Assembly: GCA_963792205.1 (NCBI GenBank)
Contig: CAWBVI010000004.1
Location: 682,001-746,000 of the forward strand
Source of the DNA: DATDAH01 sp963792205
GTDB taxonomy: Bacteria > Actinomycetota > Acidimicrobiia > Acidimicrobiales > DATDAH01
DNA: 64,000 nt
Direction: 5' to 3'
The stretch's first letter is position 1, and every line of letters starts with the position of its first letter. The position numbers and the translations under genes are program-made. Below are positions 46,259 to 55,051 of the stretch, piece after piece. The notes under the pieces are model-generated. The model was not told the DNA's origin and made no database searches. It saw only the letters and a program-made list of their open reading frames with translations.

Positions 46259-46845
46259 TCAGCCAGCGTGTGCGGCAACGCGGTAGTGCGGTGTGCGTGG
46301 GGTGAGGAGCCCGGCGATGAGGTAGCCGACGGCGCCGAACATGGCGAGGGTTCCGATGGTCGCGAGCACGGTCTCCCGGACGGTCCAGGTGTCGCCGATC
46401 AGCAGGCTGTAGGTGACGAAGGAGGCGACGAAGAGATCGCGCCGAGGACGGCGGCGGTCGGAGTCGGCGGCGCCGGAGGTTGGAGTCCGGGACGCGAAGG
46501 GCGCGGGCGAGGGTGCTGCGCTGGGCGACGGCGAGCACGACGCCGCGACGAACAGGATCAAGCCCGGCCCGACCCCGGTCATCACGCTGGCGATGCCGCC
46601 GACGGCGAACAGGCCGATGACGATGCTGAGGGTGGTGGCGCTGTGCTGTTCGGTCATGACGTGCTCCAGGTGGTAGCGGGGGATGGTGATGGCGAGGTCG
46701 AGGGCGGTGCGGGTCCGGGCCGCCGGGCGCCGCGGTCGGCGACCAGGTCGGCGTAGTGGGCCACGAGGTCCTCGCCGTACTCGTGCCGGAAGGTCCTCGG
46801 GTAGAGGCGGACCAGGGCGCGGTACAGCGGGTGCGGGCCGAGCAT
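46259..46845 (-). CDS. Multi-pass membrane protein coupled to PadR, four frameshifts
   Basis: The start YRALVRLYPRTFRHEYGEDLVAH and later LDLAITIPRYHLEHVMTEQHS match a small actinobacterial membrane protein that travels with PadR regulators. The frames change near 46721, 46541, 46458 and 46435. Adding one base at each point restores GLILFVAAVVLAVAQRS, RRRRLRTAAVLGAI and LFVASFVTYSLLIGD and gives a plausible 196-residue protein with four or five membrane helices. The concentration of errors in one gene is unusual: it may be a decaying gene or a poorly read GC-rich site. It begins 2 bases after the PadR stop and its function is unknown. Confidence 0.7.
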
Positions 46846-46847
46846 GG

Positions 46848-47203
46848 TCAGGCCAGTCCCGGGCGGAGGTTGCTGCGGGTGATCCGCACGAGCCCGGCCA
46901 GGCGATCGGCCTCTGCGGCGCAGACGCGCTGACCCAGCGGCCGGTGAGCCGGTAGTACCGGCGACGCTGGTCGTCGTCGGGCGCCGGACGACGAGCTAGC
47001 TCTTCGGCGAGGCCTTGGTCGACGAGCCTCTTCAGGGTGCCGTAGAGGGTGGCCGGCCCCATCCGCACGATCCCGCCGGAGGACGCCTCGACGGCTTGCA
47101 TGATGGCGTAGCCGTGCCGCTCGCCGTCGGTGAGGGCGACCAGCACGTGGAACTGCGCCTGCGGCAAGGGGAGGAACGACGACGACGGGTCGGGTTCGGC
47201 CAC
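46848..47203 (-). CDS. PadR-family transcriptional regulator, frameshifted
   Basis: This is a short PadR winged helix: FHVLVALTDGERHGYAIMQAVE, then the recognition segment GGIVRMGPATLYGTLKRLVDQGLAEE, then a wing ending in RRRYYRLTG. One base is missing near 46936-46940. Adding it continues the reading as LTGRLGQRVCAAEADRL and the protein ends after 118 residues, normal for the DUF-type short PadRs. It likely represses its own operon through the dyad directly upstream. Its partner is the membrane protein downstream. Confidence 0.85.
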
Positions 47204-47208
47204 CCCTT

Positions 47209-47245
47209 CTATCTATCACTTTCCGATATATTGTCAAGCGATAGA
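47209..47245 (-). promoter_or_regulatory. PadR promoter with operator dyad
   Basis: On the minus strand TTGACA (47237-47232) and TAGATA (47215-47210) are 16 bases apart, and the ATG at 47203 lies 6 bases past the -10, so the transcript is probably leaderless. TCTATCACTT (47212-47221) and AAGCGATAGA (47236-47245) form an inverted repeat matching at 9 of 10 positions around a 14-base spacer, straddling both promoter elements. It is the only AT-rich island in the region. Confidence 0.6.
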
Positions 47246-47254
47246 GAGCGGACC

Positions 47255-47908
47255 TCAGTCGGCCGACGCCACCCCCACCGGGCAGCTCACGCCGGTGCCG
47301 CCGAGCCCGCAGTAGCCGTTGGGCACCTTGGCCAGGTACTGCTGGTGGTAGTCCTCGGCGTACCAGAAGTCGCCGGCGGGTCGGATCTCCGTCGTGATCT
47401 CGCCGAAGCCCGCCTCGGTCAGCTTGGCCTGGAACCGGTCGCGGGACGCCTCGGCGGCCGCCTGTTGGGCGGCATCGGCGGTGTAGACCGCAGACCGGTA
47501 CTGCGTGCCCCGGTCGTTGCCCTGCCGCATGCCCTGGGTCGGGTCATGGCCCTCCCAGAAGACCTTGAGGACGCCGTCGAGGTCGATCACCTCGGGGTCG
47601 AAGACCACGAGCACCGCCTCGGTGTGGCCGGTCAGGCCGGAGCACACCTCCTCGTAGGTCGGGTTGGGGGTGATGCCACCGGCGTAACCGACGGCACTGG
47701 TGAGCACCCCGGGGGTCTGCCAGAAGAGGCGCTCGGCGCCCCAGAAGCAGCCCATGCCGACCACGAGCCGGGCGCTGCCCTCGGGGAACGGCGGGGTGAG
47801 GGAGGTGCCGTTGACGAAGTGCACCGGCGGCTCCCACAGCGGCTGATCACGGCCCGGCAAGGCCTCCTCGGCCGTGACGATCTGGTCCTTCTTGTGTCCG
47901 AAGAGCAT
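47255..47908 (-). CDS. msrA: Peptide methionine sulfoxide reductase MsrA
   Basis: The active-site motif GCFWGAERLFW is intact, as are VGYAGGITPNPTYEEVCSGLTGHTEAV and the C-terminal YCGLGGTGVSCP with resolving cysteines. At 217 residues it is slightly longer than minimal MsrA because of an N-terminal extension also seen in many actinobacterial MsrA proteins. It reduces methionine-S-sulfoxide in proteins using thioredoxin. No msrB is adjacent. Confidence 0.95.
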   Translation of the reverse strand: MLFGHKKDQIVTAEEALPGRDQPLWEPPVHFVNGTSLTPPFPEGSARLVVGMGCFWGAERLFWQTPGVLTSAVGYAGGITPNPTYEEVCSGLTGHTEAVLVVFDPEVIDLDGVLKVFWEGHDPTQGMRQGNDRGTQYRSAVYTADAAQQAAAEASRDRFQAKLTEAGFGEITTEIRPAGDFWYAEDYHQQYLAKVPNGYCGLGGTGVSCPVGVASAD

Positions 47909-47915
47909 GACCGGA

Positions 47916-50885
47916 TCAACCCCCGCGGCGGGTGAAAAGGCTTCCGCTCGAGGCCTCCGCCGGCGCCACCGTGGTCGAGGTCGGGGCGCTCAGCTCGAGG
48001 GCCCGCTCGATCAGGGCCTCGGCCTCGCCGATGAGATCCTGGTACTCCCCCAGGTCGCCGTCGGCGAGGGCGGCTTCGGCGTCGGTGAACTTCTCCTGGG
48101 CCTGGGCCAGCAGCTCGGCCACCTCCTCCGTCGGCTCGGGCTCGCCGGGTGGCGGCTCCTCGCCCGGTGGGGTCTCCTCGTCGGGCGGCTCGCCGGGCTC
48201 CTCGAGGGTGTCCGGCGCGACGCCGAAGATCTCGATCAGCGCCTGCCGCAACGTGTTCTCCATCACGATCTCGTCGCCGTAGGCCACGATCACCCGGCGC
48301 AGGAGCGGCACCGGGGTGCCGCCCTCGGCCTGGGTGTAGAGCGGCCGGACGTAGAGGATCGACTGCTCGACCGGGATGAGCAGGAGGTTGCCGAGGCGCA
48401 CGTCGGAGCCCTGCTGGTCGAGCAGGGTGATCTCCCGGGCGATGTCGTCGTCACTCTGGATGTTGGACGCGACGATCGCCGGACCGGCCACGTCGCTCGA
48501 TTGCATCTCGAAGACCTCGATCTCGCCGTAGTCGTCGGGATCGCTCTTGGCCACCATGAACGCGGTCAGCTCGCGCCGCTCGGTGTCGCCCGCGTTGGGC
48601 ACGAACGAGCGCAGGATCAGGAAGTCCTCCTCTTCCTCGCCCGGCAGGCGCATCAGCAGGTACTGCGGGTCGATGCGGCGCTCGCGGGAGACCTCGACCG
48701 CGCCGGTCTCGGGATCGGTGGTCTGCGTGGCGACGGTGGCGGTCGTCGTGGTCCCCGGGTCCTGGGCCACCACCCAGCCGCCGGCCTGCTCGTAGAAGTT
48801 GCGGGCCTCGTCGATGTGGTAGCGGCCCCAGGTCGTGGTCTGGACCCGGAACAGGTCTTCGGGGTACCGCAGGTGCTCCTGCATCTCCGGGGCCATCTCG
48901 TCCATCGGCGAGAAGAGGTCGGGGAAGGCTCGCGAGTAGGCCTCGGCGATCGGGTCCTCCTCGTCCACCACGTAGAGGTCGACGGACCCGTCGTAGGTGT
49001 CGACCACGGCCTTGACCGAGTTGCGCACGTAGTTGAACGAGTGGTTCAGCCCGCTCGAGCCAGGCACCTGGGTGGTGTCGGCCCGTTCCGCGTACGGGTA
49101 GTTGTTGGTCGTCGTGTACGCGTCGAGCACGAACTTGATGCGACCGTCGATGATCACGGGATAGGGATCGGCGTCCCAGTGCAGGAACGGGGCCAGCTGC
49201 TCCACCCGGTCCTGGACGTCGCGGATGTAGATGATGCGGCTGTCGTCGGTGATGAAGTCGGAGATCAGCGGCTCGATCTCGCCGAACCGGAGCGCGAAGG
49301 CGGCCCGGCGGAACCACGAGCTCATGTTGACCCCGCCGTCACCCTCGTAGCGGGTGTTCACCGTCTCGCCGCCCGCCGTCTGGTAGTGGACCTCGTCCCG
49401 GGTGGCCCCCACGATCGAGTACCCGTCGAGGCTCTCCCCGACGTAGATGCCGGGCTGGTCGATCCCGGCCGCGGGGTCGTCGCTGTCGACGGGGATCTCG
49501 CCGACGACGAAGTCGGGCCGGCCCTCGGACGTCACGGCGTTGGCCGGTGCGGCGGCCGCGCCATAGCCGTGCGTGTAGGCCACCCGCTGGCCTTCCCACG
49601 ACCGCTGCGGGATGCCCGACGTGCTCAGCTCACGGGCGGAGATGACCACCTGGGTGGTCTCGCCGTTGATCTCGTAGCGGTCGACGTCGAGGTCGTTCAG
49701 CCGGTAGAAGGGCCGCTCGGACTGGAGCTGCTGGTAGGTGTCACCGACGACGCCGGGGTCGAGCAACCGGATGTTGCGGACCGTGTCCTCGTTGTCGATG
49801 AGCTGCTGGCCGGTCAGCTCCTCGTTGTAGTCGAACGGGCGCGTCTGGACGTCGGCCAACCCCATGGCGGCCCGGGTGGCCTCGATGTTGCGGTCGATGT
49901 AGGGCTCCTCGCGGGAGGACTCGGCGGGCTCGACCGTGAAGCGCTGGATGAACGACGGGTAGATCCCGCCGGCGACGATGGCCACGAAGCCCCACAGGCC
50001 GACGGCCAGGACGGGCAGGACCCAGCCCCGGCGCCAGATGTTGACCACGAGGAGGACGATCGACAGCCCGGCGATCATCAGCAGCAGGTAGATGGCCGGG
50101 AGCTGGGCCTTCACGTCGGTGTAGAGCGCCCCGTCGACGGTGCCGCGGCTCGAGAGCGTGAGCTCGTAGCGCTGGAGCCAGTAATCGGCAGCCTTCACCA
50201 GTGCGAGGAGGGCCAGCAGGACCGAGAGGTGGGCCTTCACCTGGGCGGTGACCCGGGGCCCGGGGTTCTGCACCCGGATGCCGCCGTTCAGGTAGTGGGC
50301 GACGGCCGTGATGATCAGCACGATCACCAGGGCGGCGAACAGCCACGACACGACGAAGGACAGGAACGGGAGCTGGAAGACGTAGAAGCCGATGTCGGTG
50401 TGGAACTGGGGGTCCTCGATGCCGAAGTCGACCCGGTTGGTGAACAGCAGCCACTCGTTCCACTGGCTGGAGACCCCGGCCCCGGCGATCAGGGCGAACA
50501 GGAAGGCGACGCCGGCGCGGAGCCAGCCCGAGCGGTCGTCCACGATCTCGTGGTACCGCCGGAGCAGCTCCTCCTCCGGGCCGAGGGGGCGGAACCGGGG
50601 GGCGATGCGGTCGGCGATGACGAGGTTGACGTAGCAGAGGACGAAGAAGAGGCCGATGAAGATCCCGGCCAGGCTGAGCTTCGCCCCGAGGATCGTGCGG
50701 AAGGCCCCCTCCCGCCCGAGCGACTCGTACCAGAGGTAGTCGGTGTAGAAGCCGGCGATGCCACGGAGCGAGGTCGCCAGCACGAAAAGGCCGACCGCGG
50801 CGAGGAGGAGGACGACCCGGCCGCGCCGGGACAGGCGACGGCGGCGCCGACGGCGCGGTGGTGGCATGTCCGAGGGGGCCCGCAT
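47916..50885 (-). CDS. UPF0182 (COG1615) large membrane protein
   Basis: This 989-residue protein has a basic N-terminus (RRRRRRRLSRRGR), about seven membrane helices in the first 330 residues and a large extracytoplasmic domain, then an acidic Pro/Glu-rich stretch (EEPGEPPDEETPPGEEPPPG) and a C-terminal helix. It matches UPF0182, found in actinobacteria and cyanobacteria, whose function is unknown. Motifs include SYVRNSVKAVVDTYDGSV-like residues in the outer domain. ATG at 50885 or 50867 could start it; TACTCT lies 9 bases before the former. MsrA follows after 7 bases, which may point to oxidative stress at the envelope, but that is speculative. Confidence 0.9.
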   Translation of the reverse strand: MRAPSDMPPPRRRRRRRLSRRGRVVLLLAAVGLFVLATSLRGIAGFYTDYLWYESLGREGAFRTILGAKLSLAGIFIGLFFVLCYVNLVIADRIAPRFRPLGPEEELLRRYHEIVDDRSGWLRAGVAFLFALIAGAGVSSQWNEWLLFTNRVDFGIEDPQFHTDIGFYVFQLPFLSFVVSWLFAALVIVLIITAVAHYLNGGIRVQNPGPRVTAQVKAHLSVLLALLALVKAADYWLQRYELTLSSRGTVDGALYTDVKAQLPAIYLLLMIAGLSIVLLVVNIWRRGWVLPVLAVGLWGFVAIVAGGIYPSFIQRFTVEPAESSREEPYIDRNIEATRAAMGLADVQTRPFDYNEELTGQQLIDNEDTVRNIRLLDPGVVGDTYQQLQSERPFYRLNDLDVDRYEINGETTQVVISARELSTSGIPQRSWEGQRVAYTHGYGAAAAPANAVTSEGRPDFVVGEIPVDSDDPAAGIDQPGIYVGESLDGYSIVGATRDEVHYQTAGGETVNTRYEGDGGVNMSSWFRRAAFALRFGEIEPLISDFITDDSRIIYIRDVQDRVEQLAPFLHWDADPYPVIIDGRIKFVLDAYTTTNNYPYAERADTTQVPGSSGLNHSFNYVRNSVKAVVDTYDGSVDLYVVDEEDPIAEAYSRAFPDLFSPMDEMAPEMQEHLRYPEDLFRVQTTTWGRYHIDEARNFYEQAGGWVVAQDPGTTTTATVATQTTDPETGAVEVSRERRIDPQYLLMRLPGEEEEDFLILRSFVPNAGDTERRELTAFMVAKSDPDDYGEIEVFEMQSSDVAGPAIVASNIQSDDDIAREITLLDQQGSDVRLGNLLLIPVEQSILYVRPLYTQAEGGTPVPLLRRVIVAYGDEIVMENTLRQALIEIFGVAPDTLEEPGEPPDEETPPGEEPPPGEPEPTEEVAELLAQAQEKFTDAEAALADGDLGEYQDLIGEAEALIERALELSAPTSTTVAPAEASSGSLFTRRGG

Positions 50886-50894
50886 GGGACGCTC

Positions 50895-50900
50895 AGAGTA
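50895..50900 (-). promoter_or_regulatory. Predicted -10 of the UPF0182 gene
   Basis: On the minus strand TACTCT ends 9 bases before the ATG at 50885. The gap to the upstream coding region is only 20 bases, so its -35 lies in the end of that gene. Confidence 0.35.
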
Positions 50901-50905
50901 ACGAG

Positions 50906-52276
50906 CTAGGACCGCTGAACTTCCGCGGCCACCTCGGCAGCCAGCGGGAGGAGACGATCGGTGCGCCACGCCCGGAAGGCTTCGCGCACCGGACGCACGA
51001 GCTCCTCGGGGTCGTCGGTCCGGTCGAGCTCTCGCTCCACGTCGGCCCGGACACCGTCGGCGACGGCCCCCGCCAGGCGGGCGGCGAGGTCGGCCGGACG
51101 GCCGTCGTCGGTCTCACCCACGGCCTCTCGCAGCCGCGGCTCGACCGCGGTCGCCAACCGCACGACGCGGGCATCACCGTCGCCGAGGAGGTCGGCTGGC
51201 GCCAGCTGACCCTTGCGGTCCTGGCGGATCCGGTCGAGGACCTGGTTCTGCTCGTCGGCCAGGGCCCGGCGCAACCGGCGGGCCAGATCCTCGGCCAGCA
51301 CGTCGGCCGCGTCCTCCGTCCCCTCGTCCTCCTCGGCCGGGAGGGCCTCGATGGGGTCAGCCTCCGGATCGGCCTCGGCGACCTCGACCAGCTCAGCCGG
51401 CTCGGGCTCGGCGGCGCGGAGGCGCTCGAAGAGGGGCAGGACCTCGGCCTCGGACTCCTCGGCCTCGGCCTCCTCGACGGCGGGCTCGGCCGCCTCCGGC
51501 GCCTCCTCCTCGACCACCGCGAGGACGGGGGGATCGGGATGGGGTTCGGCCTCGTCCTCGTCCACGGTCGCGGGCGTGTCCCCGTCGCCCTCGTCGCCCG
51601 CCTGGGGCCCGAGCAGGCGCACCTCCTCGAACGCGGCCACGACCGGTTCGACCTCGGTCAGCGGGGGCACGGTCTCCTCGGCCTCGGCCTGGACGGCCGC
51701 CCGCTCGGCGGCGGTGCGGGGACCGACGATGGGCAGCCCCGCCACCCGGGCGGCGTCGATCTCGGCCTCCATGACGTAGAGGTCCTCGTCGGTGACCTCG
51801 TCGTCGCCCCCGTCGAGACGCCGGCCCACCCGACCCGCCGCCGCCTGGGCCTCGGGCAGCGCCAGGTTGAGCTCGTGCGTGGCCTCCTCGACCGTGTGGC
51901 TGACCACGTCGTAGGCCTCGAGCAGGCGCTCCCGACCGACCCGGAGCTGCTCGATCTGGCGGCGCAGCACCTTCCGGCGCCGGACCAGGTCCTCGAGGAT
52001 CCGCCGCCGGACCGTCTGGGCCTCGTCGACCATGGCCCGGCCCCGCCGGCGAGCCTCGTCCAGCTGAGCGTCGGCGTCGCCCCGGGCCTCGACCAGCGCC
52101 GCCTCCAGCTCGGTGATGGTGGTCCGCAGCTCCTCCTCGCGCCGGTGCGCCGCCCGGAGGCTCTCGACCGCGTCGCTCAACAGCCCCTGCACCGCTTCGG
52201 GATCCAGACCCCGGAAGCTGTGGGGCAGATCGATGTCGAGCAGACGATCGGCGTCCGTCGGCCCCGAGTCGCTCAC
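50906..52276 (-). CDS. DivIVA-like coiled-coil protein with acidic linker
   Basis: The N-terminal 30 residues (LPHSFRGLDPEAVQGLLSD) resemble the DivIVA membrane-targeting start, followed by a coiled coil of about 110 residues (SLRAAHRREEELRT to VRRRILEDLVRRRKVLRRQ). A 140-residue Glu/Asp/Pro/Ala-rich linker is presumably disordered. A C-terminal helical domain then runs from LAEDLARRLRRAL to the end. It is 456 residues. Such proteins organise poles or division sites in actinobacteria, but this one is not a canonical DivIVA/Wag31. The GTG at 52276 is the start that keeps the DivIVA-like region complete. It lies between the PDZ/Lon protease and UPF0182 genes. Confidence 0.65.
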   Translation of the reverse strand: MSDSGPTDADRLLDIDLPHSFRGLDPEAVQGLLSDAVESLRAAHRREEELRTTITELEAALVEARGDADAQLDEARRRGRAMVDEAQTVRRRILEDLVRRRKVLRRQIEQLRVGRERLLEAYDVVSHTVEEATHELNLALPEAQAAAGRVGRRLDGGDDEVTDEDLYVMEAEIDAARVAGLPIVGPRTAAERAAVQAEAEETVPPLTEVEPVVAAFEEVRLLGPQAGDEGDGDTPATVDEDEAEPHPDPPVLAVVEEEAPEAAEPAVEEAEAEESEAEVLPLFERLRAAEPEPAELVEVAEADPEADPIEALPAEEDEGTEDAADVLAEDLARRLRRALADEQNQVLDRIRQDRKGQLAPADLLGDGDARVVRLATAVEPRLREAVGETDDGRPADLAARLAGAVADGVRADVERELDRTDDPEELVRPVREAFRAWRTDRLLPLAAEVAAEVQRS

Positions 52277-52283
52277 CCCGTCG

Positions 52284-52289
52284 ACTGTA
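52284..52289 (-). promoter_or_regulatory. Predicted -10 of the coiled-coil protein gene
   Basis: On the minus strand TACAGT ends 7 bases before the GTG at 52276. It falls in the 19-base gap after the protease gene. Confidence 0.4.
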
Positions 52290-52295
52290 GGACCC

Positions 52296-53387
52296 TCAGG
52301 CCTCGGGAACCGAGACCCCGGGCATCTCGAGGTCGAGGGCGCCGCCGCCGAGCTCGTCGAGGGCGACCAGCGCGTCGTCCAGGGTCGCCACGGGGACGAC
52401 CTCCAGATCGTCGCCGACCCGGCTGCGCGCCTGCTCCTCCTCGCCGGCAGGCACCAGGAACAGCTCGGCCCCGGCGCGCTCGGCCGCGAGGGCCTTGAAC
52501 TCCACGCCGCCGACCGGTCCGACCCGGCCGAGCCCGTCGATGGTGCCGGTGACTGCCACCGGGACACCGTTGCTCAGGTCGCCGGGGGTGAGCACGTCGA
52601 GGACGGCCAACGTGAACGCCAGGCCGGCCGAGGGGCCCCGCACCTGTCCGGGGTCGATCGTGACCTCGAAGGGGTAGTCCAGCTCGAGGTCGCGGGTCTC
52701 GAGGCCGGAGACGCCCAGGAAGGGCTCGTCCGGGAAGTCGGGAAAGGCACCGAGGGTGACCGTCACTCGGCGCCGGTCGCCCTCCTCGTCCTCGACCACC
52801 ATCTCGAGCTCGTCGCCCGGCGCCATGGCGTCGATGACGGCCACGAGGTCCTCGCGCCGCTCGACGGGCTCGCCGTCCAGGCGGACGACGGTGTCGCCGG
52901 CTTCGAGCACACCGTCGGCCGGCGCGTCGGGCACGATGTCGCCGATCGTGGCCCCGGTGCCGGACACGACGTCGAAGCCGAGGTGCTCGAGGGCGACGAC
53001 CACCGCGGTGTCCTGCGACACATCCATGAGCTGTTGGTTGAACTGGCGGTTCTCCTCGGGCGTCTGGTCCCCGTCGATCTCCTCGGCCGGGACGATGTCG
53101 GTGTCCGGGGACAGCCAGCCCGCGAGCAGCTCGAAGGCGTTCACGCGGTCGAGCAGGACGGTGGTGAAGAGCAGGTCGTCACCCGCCGGGTAGGTCGGCG
53201 CACCCTCGACGGCGATGGTCGGCTCGGTCGCACGAGCCCCACCGGGACCCAGCGCGTAGTAGGGCAGGGTGACCACCAGGCCGGCGACGAAGACGCTCAC
53301 GGCGAGGAAGGCGAGGACGGCCAGGACCCAGGGCCAGCGCGGGGCGCGGCCGGACGGTGGCTCGATCGGAGGTTCGGGCGGGGCCAC
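52296..53387 (-). CDS. YlbL-type PDZ / Lon-S16 membrane protease
   Basis: An N-terminal membrane helix (WVLAVLAFLAVSVFVAGLVV) is followed by an unusual beta region, a PDZ domain (GATIGDIVPDAPADGVLEAGD) and a C-terminal Lon S16 proteolytic domain. The catalytic serine is in VRGPSAGLAFTL and the lysine in GGVEFKALAAE, so the dyad is intact. YlbL homologues act outside the membrane in cell-envelope quality control and, in Bacillus subtilis, in clearing a division inhibitor. GTG at 53387 or at 53414 may start it. The second would overlap the start of the divergent gene by 8 bases, so the first is preferred. Confidence 0.9.
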   Translation of the reverse strand: MAPPEPPIEPPSGRAPRWPWVLAVLAFLAVSVFVAGLVVTLPYYALGPGGARATEPTIAVEGAPTYPAGDDLLFTTVLLDRVNAFELLAGWLSPDTDIVPAEEIDGDQTPEENRQFNQQLMDVSQDTAVVVALEHLGFDVVSGTGATIGDIVPDAPADGVLEAGDTVVRLDGEPVERREDLVAVIDAMAPGDELEMVVEDEEGDRRRVTVTLGAFPDFPDEPFLGVSGLETRDLELDYPFEVTIDPGQVRGPSAGLAFTLAVLDVLTPGDLSNGVPVAVTGTIDGLGRVGPVGGVEFKALAAERAGAELFLVPAGEEEQARSRVGDDLEVVPVATLDDALVALDELGGGALDLEMPGVSVPEA

Positions 53388-53406
53388 GGGTAGGGTCGCC
53401 GATGTC

Positions 53407-53748
53407 GTGTCCACGGTGGTGCTGACCCTCGTGGTGGTAGGGGGCTCGATCGCTGTCGCGACGCGGCTCGCGCGCAGCGGGGAGCTGAAGCCTGCCACGG
53501 AAGCTGCCGTCCCCCACCGCGCCCCCCGCGAGGGGTGGAGCGAGCGGAGGCGGGCGCGAAGGGTGCAGCGCGCACAGGTGGCGGCGGCGCCGGTGGCACC
53601 CACCCGACCGAAGCCGGGGCTGCTGACCCGCATCCGGGCCTCGATCACCCTGGTGGCGATCACGGCCCTCGTCGGGGCCGGGATCGCTCTCGGCATCCTC
53701 GCCGGCGCGACCTTCGTCAGTCGCACCCTCGAATCAGCCGTGCAGTGA
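53407..53748 (+). CDS. Small two-helix membrane protein
   Basis: This 113-residue protein has an N-terminal helix (VVLTLVVVGGSIAVATRL), a basic middle part (SERRRARRVQRAQ) and a second helix near the end (LVAITALVGAGIALGILAGAT). Both termini are likely on the same side. No family is recognised. TAGGGT lies 10 bases before the GTG. It starts a few bases from the divergent protease gene and ends 4 bases from the convergent repeat-bearing gene. It may be a partner of the protease, but only proximity supports this. Confidence 0.6.
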   Translation: MSTVVLTLVVVGGSIAVATRLARSGELKPATEAAVPHRAPREGWSERRRARRVQRAQVAAAPVAPTRPKPGLLTRIRASITLVAITALVGAGIALGILAGATFVSRTLESAVQ

Positions 53749-53751
53749 CCT

Positions 53752-54384
53752 TTACCGGCCGAAGAGGCCGCGGCGGCCGCTGACGCCGTTCTCCACGACT
53801 TCCTCGGCCTCAGCGGGCGCGGGGAGGTCGTAGTTGGGCTCGGTGGTGGGCCCGGGCAGGGCGTCGATCACCGAAGGATCGGCCACCGAGGGGGGCGCCA
53901 CGAAGGACGGCACCGGCTCGGGGTCGAGGTCCAGTTCGGCGGCCGTGTCGGGCACCTCGGCGGGCACCTCGGCGGTCACGTCGGCACCGTTCCAGGTCTC
54001 GTCCTCGGGCGCCGGGGCCGGAGCCTCGAACGCCGGGGCGGGAGCCTCGAACACCGGCGCCGGAGCCTCGAAGGCCGGAGCCGGGACCTCGAACGCCGGG
54101 GCGGGAGCCTCGGCCGAGAGGCCGAGATCGGACCCGAAGCCCAGCTCTCGGCCGGCGAAGGCCGGGGCGACCGGGGTGTCGGCGATGGCGCTGCCGGGCC
54201 CGATCTCGACCTTGAAGTAGGGGCGGAAGTCGAAGTTGACCTCCTCCATGCGGAAGATGCGAGCACCGTCGACACCGTCACCGTTGCGGAGTCGTTCCAC
54301 GAACCGGACGGCCTCGTCGAGCTCCTCAGCCTGGTGATAGCCGGGCTGGCCATCCGCCGTGCGGTAGATCACCATGTGGGACAA
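53752..54384 (-). CDS. Conserved small protein with heptad PAPAFEA repeats
   Basis: The first 70 residues (MVIYRTADGQPGYH, AVRFVERLRNGDGVDGARIFRMEEV, FRPYFKVEIG) match a small actinobacterial family of unknown function. A region of five imperfect 7-residue PAPAFEA units and an acidic Pro-rich tail follow, ending in RRGLFGR. The TTG at 54384 is the likelier start, because GAGGAGGAGAAGG precedes it at good distance and homologous proteins begin with a few residues before MVIY; an ATG at 54375 is the alternative. It is 210 residues, with no signal peptide or helix, so presumably cytoplasmic. Confidence 0.7.
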   Translation of the reverse strand: MSHMVIYRTADGQPGYHQAEELDEAVRFVERLRNGDGVDGARIFRMEEVNFDFRPYFKVEIGPGSAIADTPVAPAFAGRELGFGSDLGLSAEAPAPAFEVPAPAFEAPAPVFEAPAPAFEAPAPAPEDETWNGADVTAEVPAEVPDTAAELDLDPEPVPSFVAPPSVADPSVIDALPGPTTEPNYDLPAPAEAEEVVENGVSGRRGLFGR

Positions 54385-54435
54385 GGCCTTCTCCTCCTCG
54401 TGAAGCCTGCACCGCCTCCGTCGGTCCTCCACGGC

Positions 54436-54441
54436 CAGACT
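54436..54441 (+). promoter_or_regulatory. Predicted -10 of the HEAT-repeat gene
   Basis: CAGACT ends 6 bases before the ATG at 54448, the same hexamer and spacing as seen at the P450 and CoA ligase genes. No Shine-Dalgarno sequence precedes the start. Confidence 0.4.
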
Positions 54442-54447
54442 TGAGGG

Positions 54448-55044
54448 ATGGAGGAACGGCCTTCGGCCGACGACGTGGCCCTGGCCGGGCACCGAGGCGA
54501 CGAATCCACGGCGCGAGCGGGTCTCCAGGCCGCTGATCCCGCCCTACGGGTGGTGGCCCTGGGGGCGTTGGCCCGCCTGGAACGCCTGGCCGATGTCGAT
54601 CTTGCTGCCGCGCTCGAGGACCCCGACCCCCGCGTGCGGCGCCGGGCCGCCGAGCTCGCCGCCGGGCGCCCCGCCGGTGCCGTACCCCTCCTCACCGCCC
54701 TCGGGGATCCCGATCCGACGGTGGTCGAAGCGGCCGCGTGGGCCAGCGGTGAGCAGGCCGGCGCCTCACCGGCCACGGTGACCGCGCTGAGCCGGTTGGC
54801 CGCCGAGCACGAGGACCCCCTGTGCCGGGAGGCGGCGGTGGCCGCCCTGGGCGCGATCGGCCACGAGGCCGGACTGGCGGCCATCCTCTCGGCCACGTCG
54901 GACAAGCCCGCCGTCCGGCGCCGGGCGGTCATCGCCCTGGCCCCCTTCGAGGGCGAGGAGGTCGACGCCGCCCTCCAGCGGGCGCTGGAGGACCGCGATC
55001 GACAGGTGCGTCAGGCCGCCGAGGACCTCCTCGACGGCGGCTGA
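54448..55044 (+). CDS. HEAT-repeat protein
   Basis: This 198-residue protein is made of four or five HEAT/PBS-lyase-like helical repeats (DPALRVVALGALARL, DPDPRVRRRAAELAAG, DPDPTVVEAAAWASG, DPLCREAAVAALGAIG, KPAVRRRAVIALAPFEG). Such repeats form a curved scaffold for protein binding. There is no catalytic domain. It is divergent from the heptad-repeat gene and convergent with the ABC binding-protein gene, leaving no strong context. Confidence 0.85.
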   Translation: MEERPSADDVALAGHRGDESTARAGLQAADPALRVVALGALARLERLADVDLAAALEDPDPRVRRRAAELAAGRPAGAVPLLTALGDPDPTVVEAAAWASGEQAGASPATVTALSRLAAEHEDPLCREAAVAALGAIGHEAGLAAILSATSDKPAVRRRAVIALAPFEGEEVDAALQRALEDRDRQVRQAAEDLLDGG

Positions 55045-55051
55045 GCGGGTT

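Noticed and set aside
47874..50909. A very long open frame antisense to the UPF0182 gene, and similar long antisense frames at 4696-7560 and 17442-19985
   Set aside because: In GC-rich DNA with strong third-position bias the opposite strand stays open by chance. The translations are Gly/Arg/Ala/His-rich with no recognisable domain, whereas the sense frames have clear families. Only the last 0.4 kb of the 17442-19985 frame (from 19614) is real, as the start of the second cyclase.
53976..54353. Separate small frame inside the heptad-repeat gene
   Set aside because: It is a shifted reading of the GC-rich repeat region, without a start signal or conserved sequence.
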